Positions 1 through 8,600 of a DNA stretch of 64,000 bases are shown here, piece after piece. The stretch comes from 66-474 sp039923855 (GTDB taxonomy: Bacteria > Pseudomonadota > Gammaproteobacteria > Xanthomonadales > Rhodanobacteraceae): positions 9,398 through 73,397 of the forward strand of contig JBDTBW010000052.1 in assembly GCA_039923855.1 (NCBI GenBank), given 5' to 3'. The notes under the pieces were generated by a model. The model saw nothing but the letters and a program-made list of their open reading frames with translations, searched no databases and had not been told where the DNA came from. Position 1 is the stretch's first letter. Each line of letters begins with the position of its first letter. Position numbers and translations under genes: made by a program.

Positions 1-306
1 CTTGACGTGAGCGATGGTGTCCTCGATGCGCGCATACACCTGTGCGAATGTGGTTTCATTGTCCTCGAACGATTTCGGTTCCGTGCCGGCGAGCCGTGCG
101 GCGCCGCGCGCGGCCAGGTCGCAGGCGATCTGTACCTGTTTGACCAGCGGCAGCATGTCGAAGATCAGCCGTTGTTGCAGCAGCGCGTCGGTGGGCTCGA
201 TCTTTTTCGCCTGCGCGTGCGCTTCGCCTTTTTTCAGCACATTGGTGAGGTTGGTCAGCGCGCGCACGAACACGGGCACGGAGGCTTGATACATCGAGAT
301 GGTCAT
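1..306 (-). CDS. DUF1993 family protein (3' end beyond window)
   Basis: The first 102 codons of a minus-strand gene are present; its stop lies left of the window. The protein begins MTISMYQASVPVFVRAL and continues with a GEAHAQAKKIEP stretch, which matches my memory of the DUF1993 family, small helical proteins of unknown function distantly like DinB. The ATG at 306 is preceded six bases upstream by AAGGAG, a clear ribosome binding site. It lies 51 bp downstream of the MFS pump on the same strand, so the two may be cotranscribed. No enzymatic role can be read from the sequence. Confidence 0.8.
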   Translation of the reverse strand, partial: MTISMYQASVPVFVRALTNLTNVLKKGEAHAQAKKIEPTDALLQQRLIFDMLPLVKQVQIACDLAARGAARLAGTEPKSFEDNETTFAQVYARIEDTIAHVK

Positions 307-357
307 GACGAACTCCTTTTTTGGAAAAAATCGAATGCGGGATGCATGAGGTGAACT

Positions 358-1620
358 CTACGCCGCTTCCGCCGCGGGGGCGCCCCGCATCCCACGCGTC
401 ACCCATGCGGTCAGGATCAGCGATGCGATCAGCAGCAGCGCGGCCAGCACGAACGCCACGCCCGGCAGATGCTGCGCCGGCGCGTGGTCGCTGATGAACA
501 AGGCGAAGAGGTTCGCGAACAGCGCCGGACCGAAAATGCCGGCCATGCTGGCGAGACTGGTGAGCGCGCCTTGCAGGCGGCCTTGTTCGTGCGGATCGAC
601 CTGATGGGTCATGATCGATTGCGCCGGCGGCCCGGCCAGGCCGCCCAGACACAGGAACGGAATGCCGAGCACGAACAGCCACGCGGTCGATGCAAAACCG
701 AAGAACACATAGCCCACCGCGCAGACCGCCAGGCCGGTCAGGATCATGCGGCGTTCGCCGAGCATCGGCAGCAACCGACGCACCAGCACCGCCTGCACCA
801 GTCCGCTGCACAGTCCGACCAGCCCGAGCGTATAGCCCACGATCTGCGGCCCCCAGCCGTAGCGGTAATCGGTGTAGAGAACATAGGTCGAGTTCAACGA
901 GAACTGCGCGAGGTTGATCAGAAAAAACACCGCGGCCAGCCCGAACACCTGCGGGTATCGGCGCAGCAGCAGCAGCGATCCGAGCGGATTGGCGTGGCGC
1001 CAATCGAAATGAGTACTGCGTTTTTCCTTCGGCAGTGATTCCGGCAGCACGAAGAAGCCGTAGCAGAAATTGACCAGTGACAAGGCCGCCGCCACCCAGA
1101 ACGGCAGCCGGATATGCAGGTTGCCGAGAAAACCGCCGAGCGCGGGGCCGATGATGAAGCCGATGCCGAACGCCGCGCCCAGCAGCCCGAACGCTGCGGC
1201 GCGTTTTTCTTTTGGGGTAACGTCGGCGATATACGCATTGGCGGTGGAAAAGCTGCCCGCGCAAATGCCCGAGATCGCACGGCCCACGAACAGCAGCCAC
1301 AGCACCGGCGCCAGCGCCATGATCACGAAATCGATGCCGAGCCCGAGACTCGAGATCAGGATCACCGCGCGGCGGCCGTAGCGGTCCGACAGCGTGCCCT
1401 GGATCGGCGACGAAACGAATTGCATCAGCATAAACAGCGTGCCGAACGCGCTCGACCACACCGCGGCCTTGGCGATGCTGCCACCGATCAGTTGCACGAT
1501 CAGGTGCGGCAGCACCGGGATGATGATGCCGAACGCCAGCATGTCGATCATCACGGTGACGAAAATAAACGTCACTGCGGCGCGGCGGCGTGGGTGCGCT
1601 GGAGATTCGGCTTCGGTCAT
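358..1620 (-). CDS. TCR/Tet-type MFS efflux transporter
   Basis: A 420-residue inner-membrane transporter of the major facilitator superfamily with about 12 hydrophobic segments. The cytoplasmic loop after the second segment carries motif A of drug:H+ antiporters (GTLSDRYGRRAVIL, residues about 75-88, with D79, R80 and R83-R84). The N-terminus (DMLAFGIIIPVLPHL) and overall pattern match the TetA/TCR subgroup, which exports tetracycline or similar compounds in exchange for protons. The family is known for tetracycline resistance, but many chromosomal members have other substrates and no TetR repressor lies nearby, so the substrate is open. The ATG at 1620 fits the start of the first membrane segment. 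The DUF1993 gene follows 51 bp downstream. Confidence 0.88.
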   Translation of the reverse strand: MTEAESPAHPRRRAAVTFIFVTVMIDMLAFGIIIPVLPHLIVQLIGGSIAKAAVWSSAFGTLFMLMQFVSSPIQGTLSDRYGRRAVILISSLGLGIDFVIMALAPVLWLLFVGRAISGICAGSFSTANAYIADVTPKEKRAAAFGLLGAAFGIGFIIGPALGGFLGNLHIRLPFWVAAALSLVNFCYGFFVLPESLPKEKRSTHFDWRHANPLGSLLLLRRYPQVFGLAAVFFLINLAQFSLNSTYVLYTDYRYGWGPQIVGYTLGLVGLCSGLVQAVLVRRLLPMLGERRMILTGLAVCAVGYVFFGFASTAWLFVLGIPFLCLGGLAGPPAQSIMTHQVDPHEQGRLQGALTSLASMAGIFGPALFANLFALFISDHAPAQHLPGVAFVLAALLLIASLILTAWVTRGMRGAPAAEAA

Positions 1621-1762
1621 GCGCGGGGAGTCGCAGCGGAAATCAAGACGGCGAGTTTAGCGGGACACCCGACCGTTCGCGCTGAGCGTCGCTCGCGCAG
1701 CGAACGGAGTCGAAGCGTCTTTGTTCTTCGACTCCGGCCTGCTGGCCTGCGCTCAGAGGCTG

Positions 1763-1781
1763 CCCCGGACTCGATCCGGGG
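1763..1781. repeat. REP-like hairpin CCCCGGACTCGATCCGGGG
   Basis: A 19-base near-perfect palindrome in the 206-bp gap between folE and the MFS gene. Nearly the same sequence is the core of the larger repeat copies at 18491 (hairpin 18529-18547) and 43444 (hairpin 43597-43615). The flanking GGCTGCC also resembles the other copies. The rest of this gap (1621-1826) shows no gene. Confidence 0.7.
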
Positions 1782-1826
1782 ACGAACGGCTAGACGAAAG
1801 ACCGCCGCGCCAAGCACGGAGTCGCC

Positions 1827-2456
1827 TCATCGCCCGCCATCGATATCAATAAACCGCAAAAACTCCGCGCGGGTGCGCGCGTCGTCGCGGAAGGTGCCCA
1901 GCATCTGACTGGTGATCAGCGATACGCCGCGCTTGTGCACGCCGCGAGTGGTCATGCATTGATGCACGGCATCCACCACCACGCCGACCCCGCGCGGGTT
2001 CAGCACATTGCTGATGCAGGTTGCGATCTGCGCGGTCAGCTTTTCCTGCACCTGGAAGCGATGCGCGAACACATCCACCACCCGCGCGAGTTTGGAAATG
2101 CCTACCACTTTTCCGTCCGGCAAATAACCGACGTGCGCGCGGCCGATGATAGGCGCCATATGATGTTCGCAAAACGATTCGAACTGGATGTCGCGCAACA
2201 CGATCATCTCGTCGTAGCCGGCGACCTCCTCGAAGGTGCGGCGCAGGTAATCCTCCGGATCTTCCTCGTAACCGGAAAACCATTCGCCATAGGCATCCAC
2301 CACACGCTTGGGCGTATCCAGCAGGCCTTCGCGGGTCGGCTCGTCGCCGGCCCAGCGCAGCAGTGTTCGCACGGCGTCCATCGCCTGCTCGCGCGAAACC
2401 GCCGGCGAGGTCGGTTTGGTTGCGGTGCAAAGCGAAGGCCTGGGTTGATCGGTCAT
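1827..2456 (-). CDS. folE: GTP cyclohydrolase I
   Basis: Converts GTP to 7,8-dihydroneopterin triphosphate, the first step of tetrahydrofolate (and queuosine-type) synthesis. The 209-residue protein has the family's zinc site (FCEHHMAP, C96 with H98/H99, and HQCMTTRG, C167), the GTP-binding GISKLARVV segment and the RGVHKRG motif. I chose the ATG at 2456 (MTDQPRPS) rather than the upstream ATG at 2507 because the extra 17 residues are not family-like. It stands alone, between the MFS pump and rmuC. Confidence 0.97.
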   Translation of the reverse strand: MTDQPRPSLCTATKPTSPAVSREQAMDAVRTLLRWAGDEPTREGLLDTPKRVVDAYGEWFSGYEEDPEDYLRRTFEEVAGYDEMIVLRDIQFESFCEHHMAPIIGRAHVGYLPDGKVVGISKLARVVDVFAHRFQVQEKLTAQIATCISNVLNPRGVGVVVDAVHQCMTTRGVHKRGVSLITSQMLGTFRDDARTRAEFLRFIDIDGGR

Positions 2457-2530
2457 GGCGTCATCCAACGGTTGGAATACCAAGTCTAACCGGCGAGTGG
2501 CGCTCAAGCGCGCTTCCCCTCTCTGCCGTC

Positions 2531-2562
2531 ATTCCGGACGCCGCGAAGCGGCGATCCGGAAT
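2531..2562. repeat. nested palindrome of the CGTCATTCC...GGAAT repeat family
   Basis: Two nested stems: ATTCCGGA (2531-2538) pairs with TCCGGAAT (2555-2562), and CGCCGC pairs with GCGGCG around a GAA loop. A very similar core (ACGCCGCGCAGCGGCGATCC) occurs at about 40963 and related sequence at 6961 and 45482. It occupies the folE-rmuC gap and could act as a REP element or weak terminator. Confidence 0.7.
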
Positions 2563-2602
2563 CCAGCTCTTTCTCAATACATGAGTTGCAGATGGCGTCG
2601 AT

Positions 2603-4132
2603 TCATCGATCTTCGATGTCAGGCGCGGCACCCGCGTCGGGGTCGCCAGATCCTGCCGTGCCATCAGCGGAGGCATCCAAAGACAACGTGCGCCCGTTTT
2701 CCGAAATCGCTGAATCGTCTTCAAGTTCCTCTTGCAGGCTTGGCGGCATGGCCTTCTGCGATTTGATGCGAAGGGCTTTCAGGCGTTCGGCACGTTTCAA
2801 CACGCCAGTTTGGCTATCGATCAATCTGCTGCGCGCTTGCTCGTACGCTCCAGTAGCATCTTGGAGGCTCGTTCCGATACTTACCATCGATTCTGCGAAA
2901 AGCACGGCTGAATCGTAGAGCAGGCCGCCCAGTTTTTTGATTTGCTCCACGCTTTTTGATGTGCGATCGACGCGCCAGATGTAATCGATCGTGCGCAATG
3001 CGGTATACAGCGTATTAGGCGAAACCAATGAGATGCGCCTGGTCAAGGCACTCTCCGCAAGCTCGGGTGCAGCCTGCAACGCCAACATCAGCGCCGGTTC
3101 GATCGGGACAAACATCAACACGAAATCAAGTGTTTTTAACCCGTACAGGCGCGCGTAATCCTTTTTTGCCAGGTCGTTGATATGGGACTGGATAGAAGCG
3201 ACGTGGCTCCGCAGCGCTGCGGCACGCGCCTCATCATCTTCTGCCACGACATACCGTTCATACGCGACTAGTGAGAGCTTTGAATCGATAATGACGAATC
3301 TTTCCTGCGGCAAATCGACCACAACGTCTGGTTGTAACCGGCGTCCATCCTCCAAGGGGTGGGAGACTTGGGAGCGAAATTCGTGCCCATCGCGCAGACC
3401 CGATGCTTCCAGAACCCGCGAAAGAATGGCTTCGCCCCAATTGCCACGAACTTTGGCCTGACCTCGTAACGCATCTGTCAGCGATTGCGCCTGCGCGCTG
3501 AGCGTATTGTTTAGGTTTGTTAACTGATCTATCTTGGTGTTTAGACTACTGCGTTCTCGGATATCTTCGTTCTGGATTGCCTCGACCTTATCTTTGAAAT
3601 CTTTCAGATTTTGGTTGAATGGACCCAGCACGGTACCAAGCATTTCTTTATTTTGGTCCGTGAGACTCCGGGACTTTTTGCCGAGAACCTCATTGGCGAC
3701 GAGCTCAAATGCCTTGGCCATTTCTTCCTTCGCATCGTTTAACAGCGTCGTGACTTCCTTTTCTTTTTGTATCGCAGAATCAATGTCCTTCTGCATGAGA
3801 GCATTCGTTTGACGCTGTTCGGCTAACTGTTGACTTGCTGCGGCTAGCCTGTCTTGCGCTGCTTGCAATTCTCGGTCGAGTTCCGCCGTTTGACCCGACA
3901 GAAGATCGATCCGTGTTGCCTGAGCGGCAGCTTCCTGGAGTTTTGGTTGAGAATCGCTCAATGCGGCTTCAGCTTCTTGCAAGCGCTTGCTCAAATCATC
4001 TCGCGCCACAACTGCAGCAGCGAGATTCGCTCTTGCGACTTCAGCGTCGGACCTAGCTCGACTCCAAAGAATCGCCAAGACCACGGTGATACAGATTGCG
4101 ATGAGGAACGCGAGCAAAATAAGCGCAGCCAT
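2603..4132 (-). CDS. rmuC: DNA recombination protein RmuC
   Basis: A 509-residue protein with one N-terminal membrane anchor (MAALILLAFLIAICITVVLAI region), a long coiled coil at about residues 25-130 rich in A, E, Q and L, then the RmuC nuclease-like domain at about 180-470 (VRGNWGEAILSRVLEASGL; QPDVVVDLP; VIIDSKLSLVAYERY). RmuC limits recombination at inverted repeats and is predicted to be a membrane-tethered nuclease. I chose the ATG at 4132 because it starts directly at the membrane anchor; the ATG at 4165 would add 11 unlikely residues. Base composition is visibly more AT-rich than both neighbours, which suggests a different history for this gene. Confidence 0.95.
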   Translation of the reverse strand: MAALILLAFLIAICITVVLAILWSRARSDAEVARANLAAAVVARDDLSKRLQEAEAALSDSQPKLQEAAAQATRIDLLSGQTAELDRELQAAQDRLAAASQQLAEQRQTNALMQKDIDSAIQKEKEVTTLLNDAKEEMAKAFELVANEVLGKKSRSLTDQNKEMLGTVLGPFNQNLKDFKDKVEAIQNEDIRERSSLNTKIDQLTNLNNTLSAQAQSLTDALRGQAKVRGNWGEAILSRVLEASGLRDGHEFRSQVSHPLEDGRRLQPDVVVDLPQERFVIIDSKLSLVAYERYVVAEDDEARAAALRSHVASIQSHINDLAKKDYARLYGLKTLDFVLMFVPIEPALMLALQAAPELAESALTRRISLVSPNTLYTALRTIDYIWRVDRTSKSVEQIKKLGGLLYDSAVLFAESMVSIGTSLQDATGAYEQARSRLIDSQTGVLKRAERLKALRIKSQKAMPPSLQEELEDDSAISENGRTLSLDASADGTAGSGDPDAGAAPDIEDR

Positions 4133-4222
4133 GGCTTGAAACCAGTAGCAGTCAGATAAACCCAAGCGTAGCCGAAGAAGCGTCTCAATAAACGAGACAC
4201 GAAATCGACTCTGACGCGATGC

Positions 4223-5173
4223 CTAGTCTTCCAATATCCCAGTCGCCTCATTCAGATCATCGACATGCCGTTCCCACCAGCTCGGCTCGGCGGCGAACGG
4301 GAACGCGGTGGGGAATGCCGGATCGTGCCAGCGTTGCGCGATCCAGCCGGCCCAGTGCACCTGCCGCATCGCGCGCAGCGCCGGGATCAGCGCGCGTTCT
4401 TTGGGGTCGAAGTCCCGGAATTGTCCGTAGCCTTCCAGCAGCGCATCCAATGACGCCTCGTCGTTGGCCAACATCCAAAGATCCTGCACCGCGGGTCCCA
4501 TGCGCGCATCATCCAGGTCGACGAAGTGGGGGCCGGCATCGGTCCACAACAGATTCCCGGGATGGCAATCGCCGTGCAGCCGAAGCCTCACGACAGCGCC
4601 GACCGCATCGAAACGCGCGGCCACCGCGGTATCCACGCGCACGATCGCTTGCCGGTATTTGTCGTGCTGGCGTTCCGGCAACAATCGCGAAGCCAGCACC
4701 GCACGCGCTGGCGCGGCGATGAAGGCCTCGCGATCGATCGCGCCACGATGCATGAAGGGTTCGCGCGCGCCGACGCCGTGCATCCGCGCAATCAATCGTC
4801 CCGTCCATTCCAGATGCTCGCGCGATTCCAGTTCCGGCGCGCGGCCGCCGCGGCGCGGATAGATCGCGTAGCGAAATCCGTCGTGTTGCAGCAACGTGCG
4901 GTCGGCGAACACGAGCGGCGCGATTAACGGCAATTCGGCATCGGCGAGTTCGCGCGCGAAGGCGTGTTCCTCCGCAATCGCGGCATCGCTCCAGCGTTGC
5001 GGACGATAGAACTTGGCGACCACGAACGCGCCGCCGTCGAGGCCGACCTGATAGACACGGTTTTCGTAGCTGTTCAACGCCAGCAGGCGTCCGTCGGGAT
5101 GCAGGCCGGCTGCAGCGATCGCGTCCAGTACGCGATCTGGAGTGAGTGTTGCGTATGGCGTGCCGGCATTCAC
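4223..5173 (-). CDS. srkA: stress response serine/threonine kinase SrkA (YihE/RdoA)
   Basis: A 316-residue kinase of the aminoglycoside-phosphotransferase fold. It shows the catalytic HGDCHPGNLLW motif and the metal-binding FVDLDDARMGP segment, plus ALNSYENRVYQVGL at the N-terminus typical of YihE. In E. coli SrkA is a cytoplasmic Ser/Thr kinase that counteracts MazF-type stress death. The start is a GTG at 5173 that overlaps the TGA of the thioesterase gene (GTGA), so translation is probably coupled. The length is close to the family's usual ~325 residues. The much longer upstream extension of the frame lies over the thioesterase gene and is not real. Confidence 0.93.
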   Translation of the reverse strand: MNAGTPYATLTPDRVLDAIAAAGLHPDGRLLALNSYENRVYQVGLDGGAFVVAKFYRPQRWSDAAIAEEHAFARELADAELPLIAPLVFADRTLLQHDGFRYAIYPRRGGRAPELESREHLEWTGRLIARMHGVGAREPFMHRGAIDREAFIAAPARAVLASRLLPERQHDKYRQAIVRVDTAVAARFDAVGAVVRLRLHGDCHPGNLLWTDAGPHFVDLDDARMGPAVQDLWMLANDEASLDALLEGYGQFRDFDPKERALIPALRAMRQVHWAGWIAQRWHDPAFPTAFPFAAEPSWWERHVDDLNEATGILED

Positions 5174-5619
5174 TGGGTAACGGATTTCGTGGCGATTGCA
5201 CGCCGCAACACCACCGCCATGGTAATCCGCGAGACGCAGACCAGGCGTTGTGTCTGGTCCTCGATGCGGACTTCCCACACTTGCGTGCTGCGGCCGACAT
5301 GCAGCGGTCGCGCGGTGCCCGTGACGAGTCCTTCGCGCACCGCGCGCAGATGATTGGCGTTGATCTCCACGCCGACCGTCGCGAACCCGTCTTCGCAGCA
5401 CAACATCGCCGCCGTGCTGCCCAGCGTTTCGGCCAGCGCGACCGAAGCGCCGCCGTGCAGGATGCCGTAAGGCTGGCAGGTGCGGTTATCGACCGGCATG
5501 GTGCCGCGCAGAAAATCGTCGCCGATTTTGGTGATGCGGATATCGATCGCACGCATCAGCGTGTTGTCGCTCCAACGATCGATCCGTTCCAGATCGATGG
5601 CTTGTTTCCAGATGCGCAT
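5170..5619 (-). CDS. PaaI/YdiI-type hotdog-fold thioesterase
   Basis: A 149-residue acyl-CoA thioesterase of the hotdog fold. The hallmark CQPYGILHGGASVALAET (H-G-G helix start) is present, followed by VGVEINANHLRAV, as in the MenI/YdiI and PaaI families that hydrolyse aromatic acyl-CoAs. The ATG at 5619 (MRIWKQAIDL) has GGAG seven bases upstream, better than the in-frame ATGs at 5631 and 5688. It is the first gene of a two-gene unit with srkA. The acyl substrate cannot be told from sequence. Confidence 0.9.
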   Translation of the reverse strand: MRIWKQAIDLERIDRWSDNTLMRAIDIRITKIGDDFLRGTMPVDNRTCQPYGILHGGASVALAETLGSTAAMLCCEDGFATVGVEINANHLRAVREGLVTGTARPLHVGRSTQVWEVRIEDQTQRLVCVSRITMAVVLRRAIATKSVTQ

Positions 5620-5676
5620 GGCTTTCTCCATAGAGGTATGTGGTGCATTGTCGTCGCAAGATTGCACGAACGCGAA

Positions 5677-5823
5677 CCCCTCTCCCACTGGGAGAGGGGC
5701 AGGGGTGAGGGTTTGGGCTTGCTACCGTTTTTCGATAGCCGATACCGTCGGTGCGACCGAAGCAGCCTCCTCCTCGCCGTACCCTCACACGGCTGCGCGC
5801 CGCCCTCTCCCGGAGGGAGAGGG
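5677..5823. repeat. facing pair of CCCTCTCCC/GGGAGAGGG palindromes
   Basis: CCCCTCTCCC (5677-5686) pairs with GGGAGAGGGG (5690-5699), followed by GGGGTGAGGG. A second hairpin, CCCTCTCCC (5803-5811) with GGGAGAGGG (5815-5823), is preceded by ACCCTCACACGGCTGCG. The two elements are inverted copies facing each other across about 80 bp between two divergent genes. Related elements lie at 11682, 45407, 61181 and 61290. Confidence 0.75.
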
Positions 5824-5858
5824 AAAAACCAAGGCCGCGTTTCGGCGAGAATGCCCGC

Positions 5859-6914
5859 ATGGCTTATACCGTCACCCTGACCGCCAGCGGAAAATCATTC
5901 CAGGTGGCCGATCGCGAAACCGTGCTGGAGGCCGCGCAGCGCGCGGGTTTGGCGCTGTCGTATTCGTGCCTCGCCGGCGTCTGCGGCAGTTGCAAAGCGA
6001 CGTTGATCGAAGGCGAGTGCGACTACCCGCGCAATCCGCCGACCGCGCTTTCGGAGGACGAACGTGCGCGCGATGCGGTGTTGCTATGTCAAGCCGTGCC
6101 GCGTTCGGATCTCGTGATCGCCGCGCGCGAAGTGGCGTCGGTCGAGGATCTTCCGCGCCGCGTGCTGGATGTGCGCGTGCTGGACAAGAGGTTGCTCGCG
6201 CCGGACATGATGCGCTTGCGTTTGCAACCCGTGGACGCGACGTTGCACTGGTTGCCTGGCCAATACGTCGATGTGCTGCTTGACCACGGCAAGCGCCGGG
6301 CTTTTTCGATCGCCAGCGCGCCGCACGAAGGCCCGACCATCGAACTGCATGTGCGCCACGTCGCCGGCGGCGGATTCACCTCGTTCGTGTTCGGCGATCT
6401 GCGCGCCGGTGATTCGTTGCGCGTGGAAGGTCCGCTCGGCACTTTCGTGCCGCGCGAGGATTCCGAGCGGCCGATGCTTTTCATGGCCGGCGGCGCGGGT
6501 TTCGCGCCGATCAAGGCGATCGTCGAGCATTTCCTGCATCTGGGCACGCGCCGCGCGATATGTTTCTACTGGGGCGCACGCAGCGCCGCGGATTTGTACC
6601 TGCGCGAGCTGCCGCAGCAGTGGGCGCGGGCGACGCGGGTTTTTTCCTGGCAGCCTGTGTTGTCCGATCCGTACCTCGCGCGAGCTTCAGGCCTGCGCGC
6701 CGGTCTCGTGCACGAAGCGGTATTGGAAGACCATCCGGAATTATCCGGATTCGACGTCTACATGAGCGGGCCGCCGTCGATGATCGATGCCGGCCGCCGT
6801 GCGTTCGTCGATGCCGGCTTGCCTGAAGAGCGGCTGTATTACGACTCGTTCGATTACGCGCCGGATGTGCTGGCGCAAATCCTTGCGGGACGCGCGGGGA
6901 TTCACGGATTGTGA
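5859..6914 (+). CDS. 2Fe-2S/FAD NAD(P)H oxidoreductase (CDP-6-deoxy-delta-3,4-glucoseen reductase-like)
   Basis: A 351-residue electron transfer flavoprotein. Residues 1-90 form a plant-type ferredoxin with ligands C37, C42, C45 and C77 (CLAGVCGSC, then LLCQA). Next comes an FAD-binding barrel (GQYVDVLL; RRAFSIASAP with the R-x-x-S flavin motif) and an NAD(P)-binding domain (FMAGGAGFAPIKAI; VYMSGPPSMIDA). This order matches phenol hydroxylase reductases, AscD/E3-type reductases and CDP-6-deoxyhexose reductases. Xanthomonad homologues often carry the CDP-glucoseen reductase label, but no sugar-biosynthesis partner lies nearby, so the electron acceptor is unknown. The ATG at 5859 starts the ferredoxin domain directly. 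Confidence 0.9.
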   Translation: MAYTVTLTASGKSFQVADRETVLEAAQRAGLALSYSCLAGVCGSCKATLIEGECDYPRNPPTALSEDERARDAVLLCQAVPRSDLVIAAREVASVEDLPRRVLDVRVLDKRLLAPDMMRLRLQPVDATLHWLPGQYVDVLLDHGKRRAFSIASAPHEGPTIELHVRHVAGGGFTSFVFGDLRAGDSLRVEGPLGTFVPREDSERPMLFMAGGAGFAPIKAIVEHFLHLGTRRAICFYWGARSAADLYLRELPQQWARATRVFSWQPVLSDPYLARASGLRAGLVHEAVLEDHPELSGFDVYMSGPPSMIDAGRRAFVDAGLPEERLYYDSFDYAPDVLAQILAGRAGIHGL

Positions 6915-7082
6915 TCGCAGCGATCGTTTCCCTCCGCCCGTTTGCGGGAGAGTTGTTAGACGTCATTCCGGCGCAGGCCGGACTGCGTTTGCAGGATTGC
7001 AAACGCGAACGCTGAAGGCGGCTCGAATGGGGAGCGCCAAGGATGGCGCGAGTAATCCAGTGGCTTAACGCACGTTTGTTTT

Positions 7083-7337
7083 GGTTCCGCTCGCTGCCGC
7101 GAGCAGAGTTACTTTCCTCTCGGGGAAAGTAGCCAAAGCCATTGCGCGCGGGCATGACGGTCGAGACAACATCGTGTTGTCTCGACTACCCTGCGCTTCT
7201 CGCGCCAAGCGGGCCGGCGCGAACTCGCACGTCCCTGTGCTCGGGCATGCGCGCCTTACTCCCGCTTGGCGCTGCGATGCTCGGCGTCATGCACGGCGCT
7301 ACAAGCTTGCTCGTTGACGGCCATCCATGGCCTGCTT
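7083..7337 (+). repeat. dispersed repeat family A, copy 1 (hairpin-rich, ~255 bp)
   Basis: This fills most of the 438-bp gap between two convergent genes. It begins GGTTCCGCTCGCTGCCGCGA, contains a 12-bp hairpin GTCGAGACAACA-TCG-TGTTGTCTCGAC, then GCGCCAAGCGGGCCGGCGCG and GATGCTCGGCGTCATGCACG. Two more copies in the same orientation lie at 30986 and 55165. The short open frames through it have no conserved protein character. The part of the gap before it (6915-7082) holds a fragment of the CATTCCGG repeat near 6961. Confidence 0.85.
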
Positions 7338-7352
7338 TTTGAGGATCGGAAA

Positions 7353-8600
7353 CTACTCTGGCAGTCGCGGCACGCCGTGCTGATCGCGCTCCTCGACCGC
7401 GACCGGGCGGGTGTCGAGGCCCGCTGCCCGCGGCGCCGGAGAAGCCGGTTCGCCTCGCGATGCGCGCAGCGCATTCGCGTAGCAAAGCGCGGCTTCCTTC
7501 GCATCGCCCGACATTGCGTGCGCCTCGCCCAGCGCTTCCCAGCCGTCGGCGGAAGACTCAAGCGCCACCGCGCGTAGCAGGTAATCCCGCGCGCGTTGCG
7601 GTTGCCGCGCGCGCAAGCACAGCCGTCCCAACGCAAGCAACAATGCGGCATCGTTGGGATGCGCCGCCAGCCAACCCTCCGCGGTGCGCAAACGCGCCGC
7701 GACATCGTCGCTGGCGAGATCGCCGTAAGCGGTGACCAGTTGCGGCGACCATTCGCGGCGCAGCGCGGATTCGATTTCGTCCATCGCCGCCAAGGTCGAG
7801 TCGTATCGCCCGGCGCGGCGCGCGAAGGCCGCGATCACGTCCGGTTGCGTGCGCTGCTGGCGCGACAGACCGTTCCAGAGCGCATGCAGTTCCTGCGCGT
7901 CTCTCGCCGCAGCCAGGGATGACGCCAACACGCGCGCTTCCAGCGCGGCGTAACCGCGTGCGCCGAGCGCATTGCTCTTGCGCAGCGGCTCGAGCGCCGC
8001 GCGCGCGCGTTGCGGCTGCCCCGCCGCGAGCGCGGACAACGCCAGTTCGTGCCAGCCCGACGGCGGCAAGCTGCCGGTATCGGCTTCCGGAATCAGCAGC
8101 GCCAAGGCTTCATCGCAGCGGCCCTCGCGTCGCAATATGCGCGCGCGCAACATGCGCGCGGCTTGCGGCGCGTGCTGGCCGGCTTCGGCCAATGTTTCCA
8201 ACGCGCGCGGGGTATCACCCCGGCGATGCGCGGCATCGGCCGCGGCCAGCAACGCCGGCGCCCGCAACGGCGCATGCTGCGCGGCGCGTTCGAGCGCGCG
8301 CCCGGCCTCGGCATTGCGGCCTTCCGCCAGTGCGATCAAGCCATCGGAAAGTCGTTTGCGGCTGATCCGCTTGTGCCGGCGCGACAGCGCCCCGAACGGC
8401 CAGCGCAGCAACCACCACAGCAGCGCGAGCACGATCCACAATGCGATCAGGATCAGCAGCGCGCCGATCACCGTGGCCTCGATGCGCCAACCGCGGATGC
8501 GGATCAACACGTAACCGGGATCGGCCGCGAGCCAGTTCCAGACAAGCGCGCCCAGCACCGCGGCCGCGATCAACAACAGCAGCCAGCGCCAAGGCTTCAT
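7353..8600 (-). CDS. hemY: HemY, TPR protein of heme biosynthesis
   Basis: A 415-residue inner-membrane protein. Two hydrophobic segments (about residues 5-25 and 42-65) are followed by a large periplasmic or cytoplasmic region rich in tetratricopeptide-like helices (ALERAAQHAPLRAPALL, ARDYLLRAVALESSADGWEALGEA). HemY of proteobacteria is encoded with hemX and hemD and is linked to late tetrapyrrole metabolism; its exact role is unsettled. The ATG overlaps the hemX stop (ATGA at 8597-8600), so the genes are translationally coupled. It is not the HemY protoporphyrinogen oxidase of Gram-positive bacteria. Confidence 0.93.
   Translation of the reverse strand: MKPWRWLLLLIAAAVLGALVWNWLAADPGYVLIRIRGWRIEATVIGALLILIALWIVLALLWWLLRWPFGALSRRHKRISRKRLSDGLIALAEGRNAEAGRALERAAQHAPLRAPALLAAADAAHRRGDTPRALETLAEAGQHAPQAARMLRARILRREGRCDEALALLIPEADTGSLPPSGWHELALSALAAGQPQRARAALEPLRKSNALGARGYAALEARVLASSLAAARDAQELHALWNGLSRQQRTQPDVIAAFARRAGRYDSTLAAMDEIESALRREWSPQLVTAYGDLASDDVAARLRTAEGWLAAHPNDAALLLALGRLCLRARQPQRARDYLLRAVALESSADGWEALGEAHAMSGDAKEAALCYANALRASRGEPASPAPRAAGLDTRPVAVEERDQHGVPRLPE

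Noticed and set aside
7353..8600. HemY as protoporphyrinogen oxidase
   Set aside because: The protein has membrane helices and TPR-like repeats and no FAD-binding Rossmann motif; it is the proteobacterial HemY of the hemX operon.
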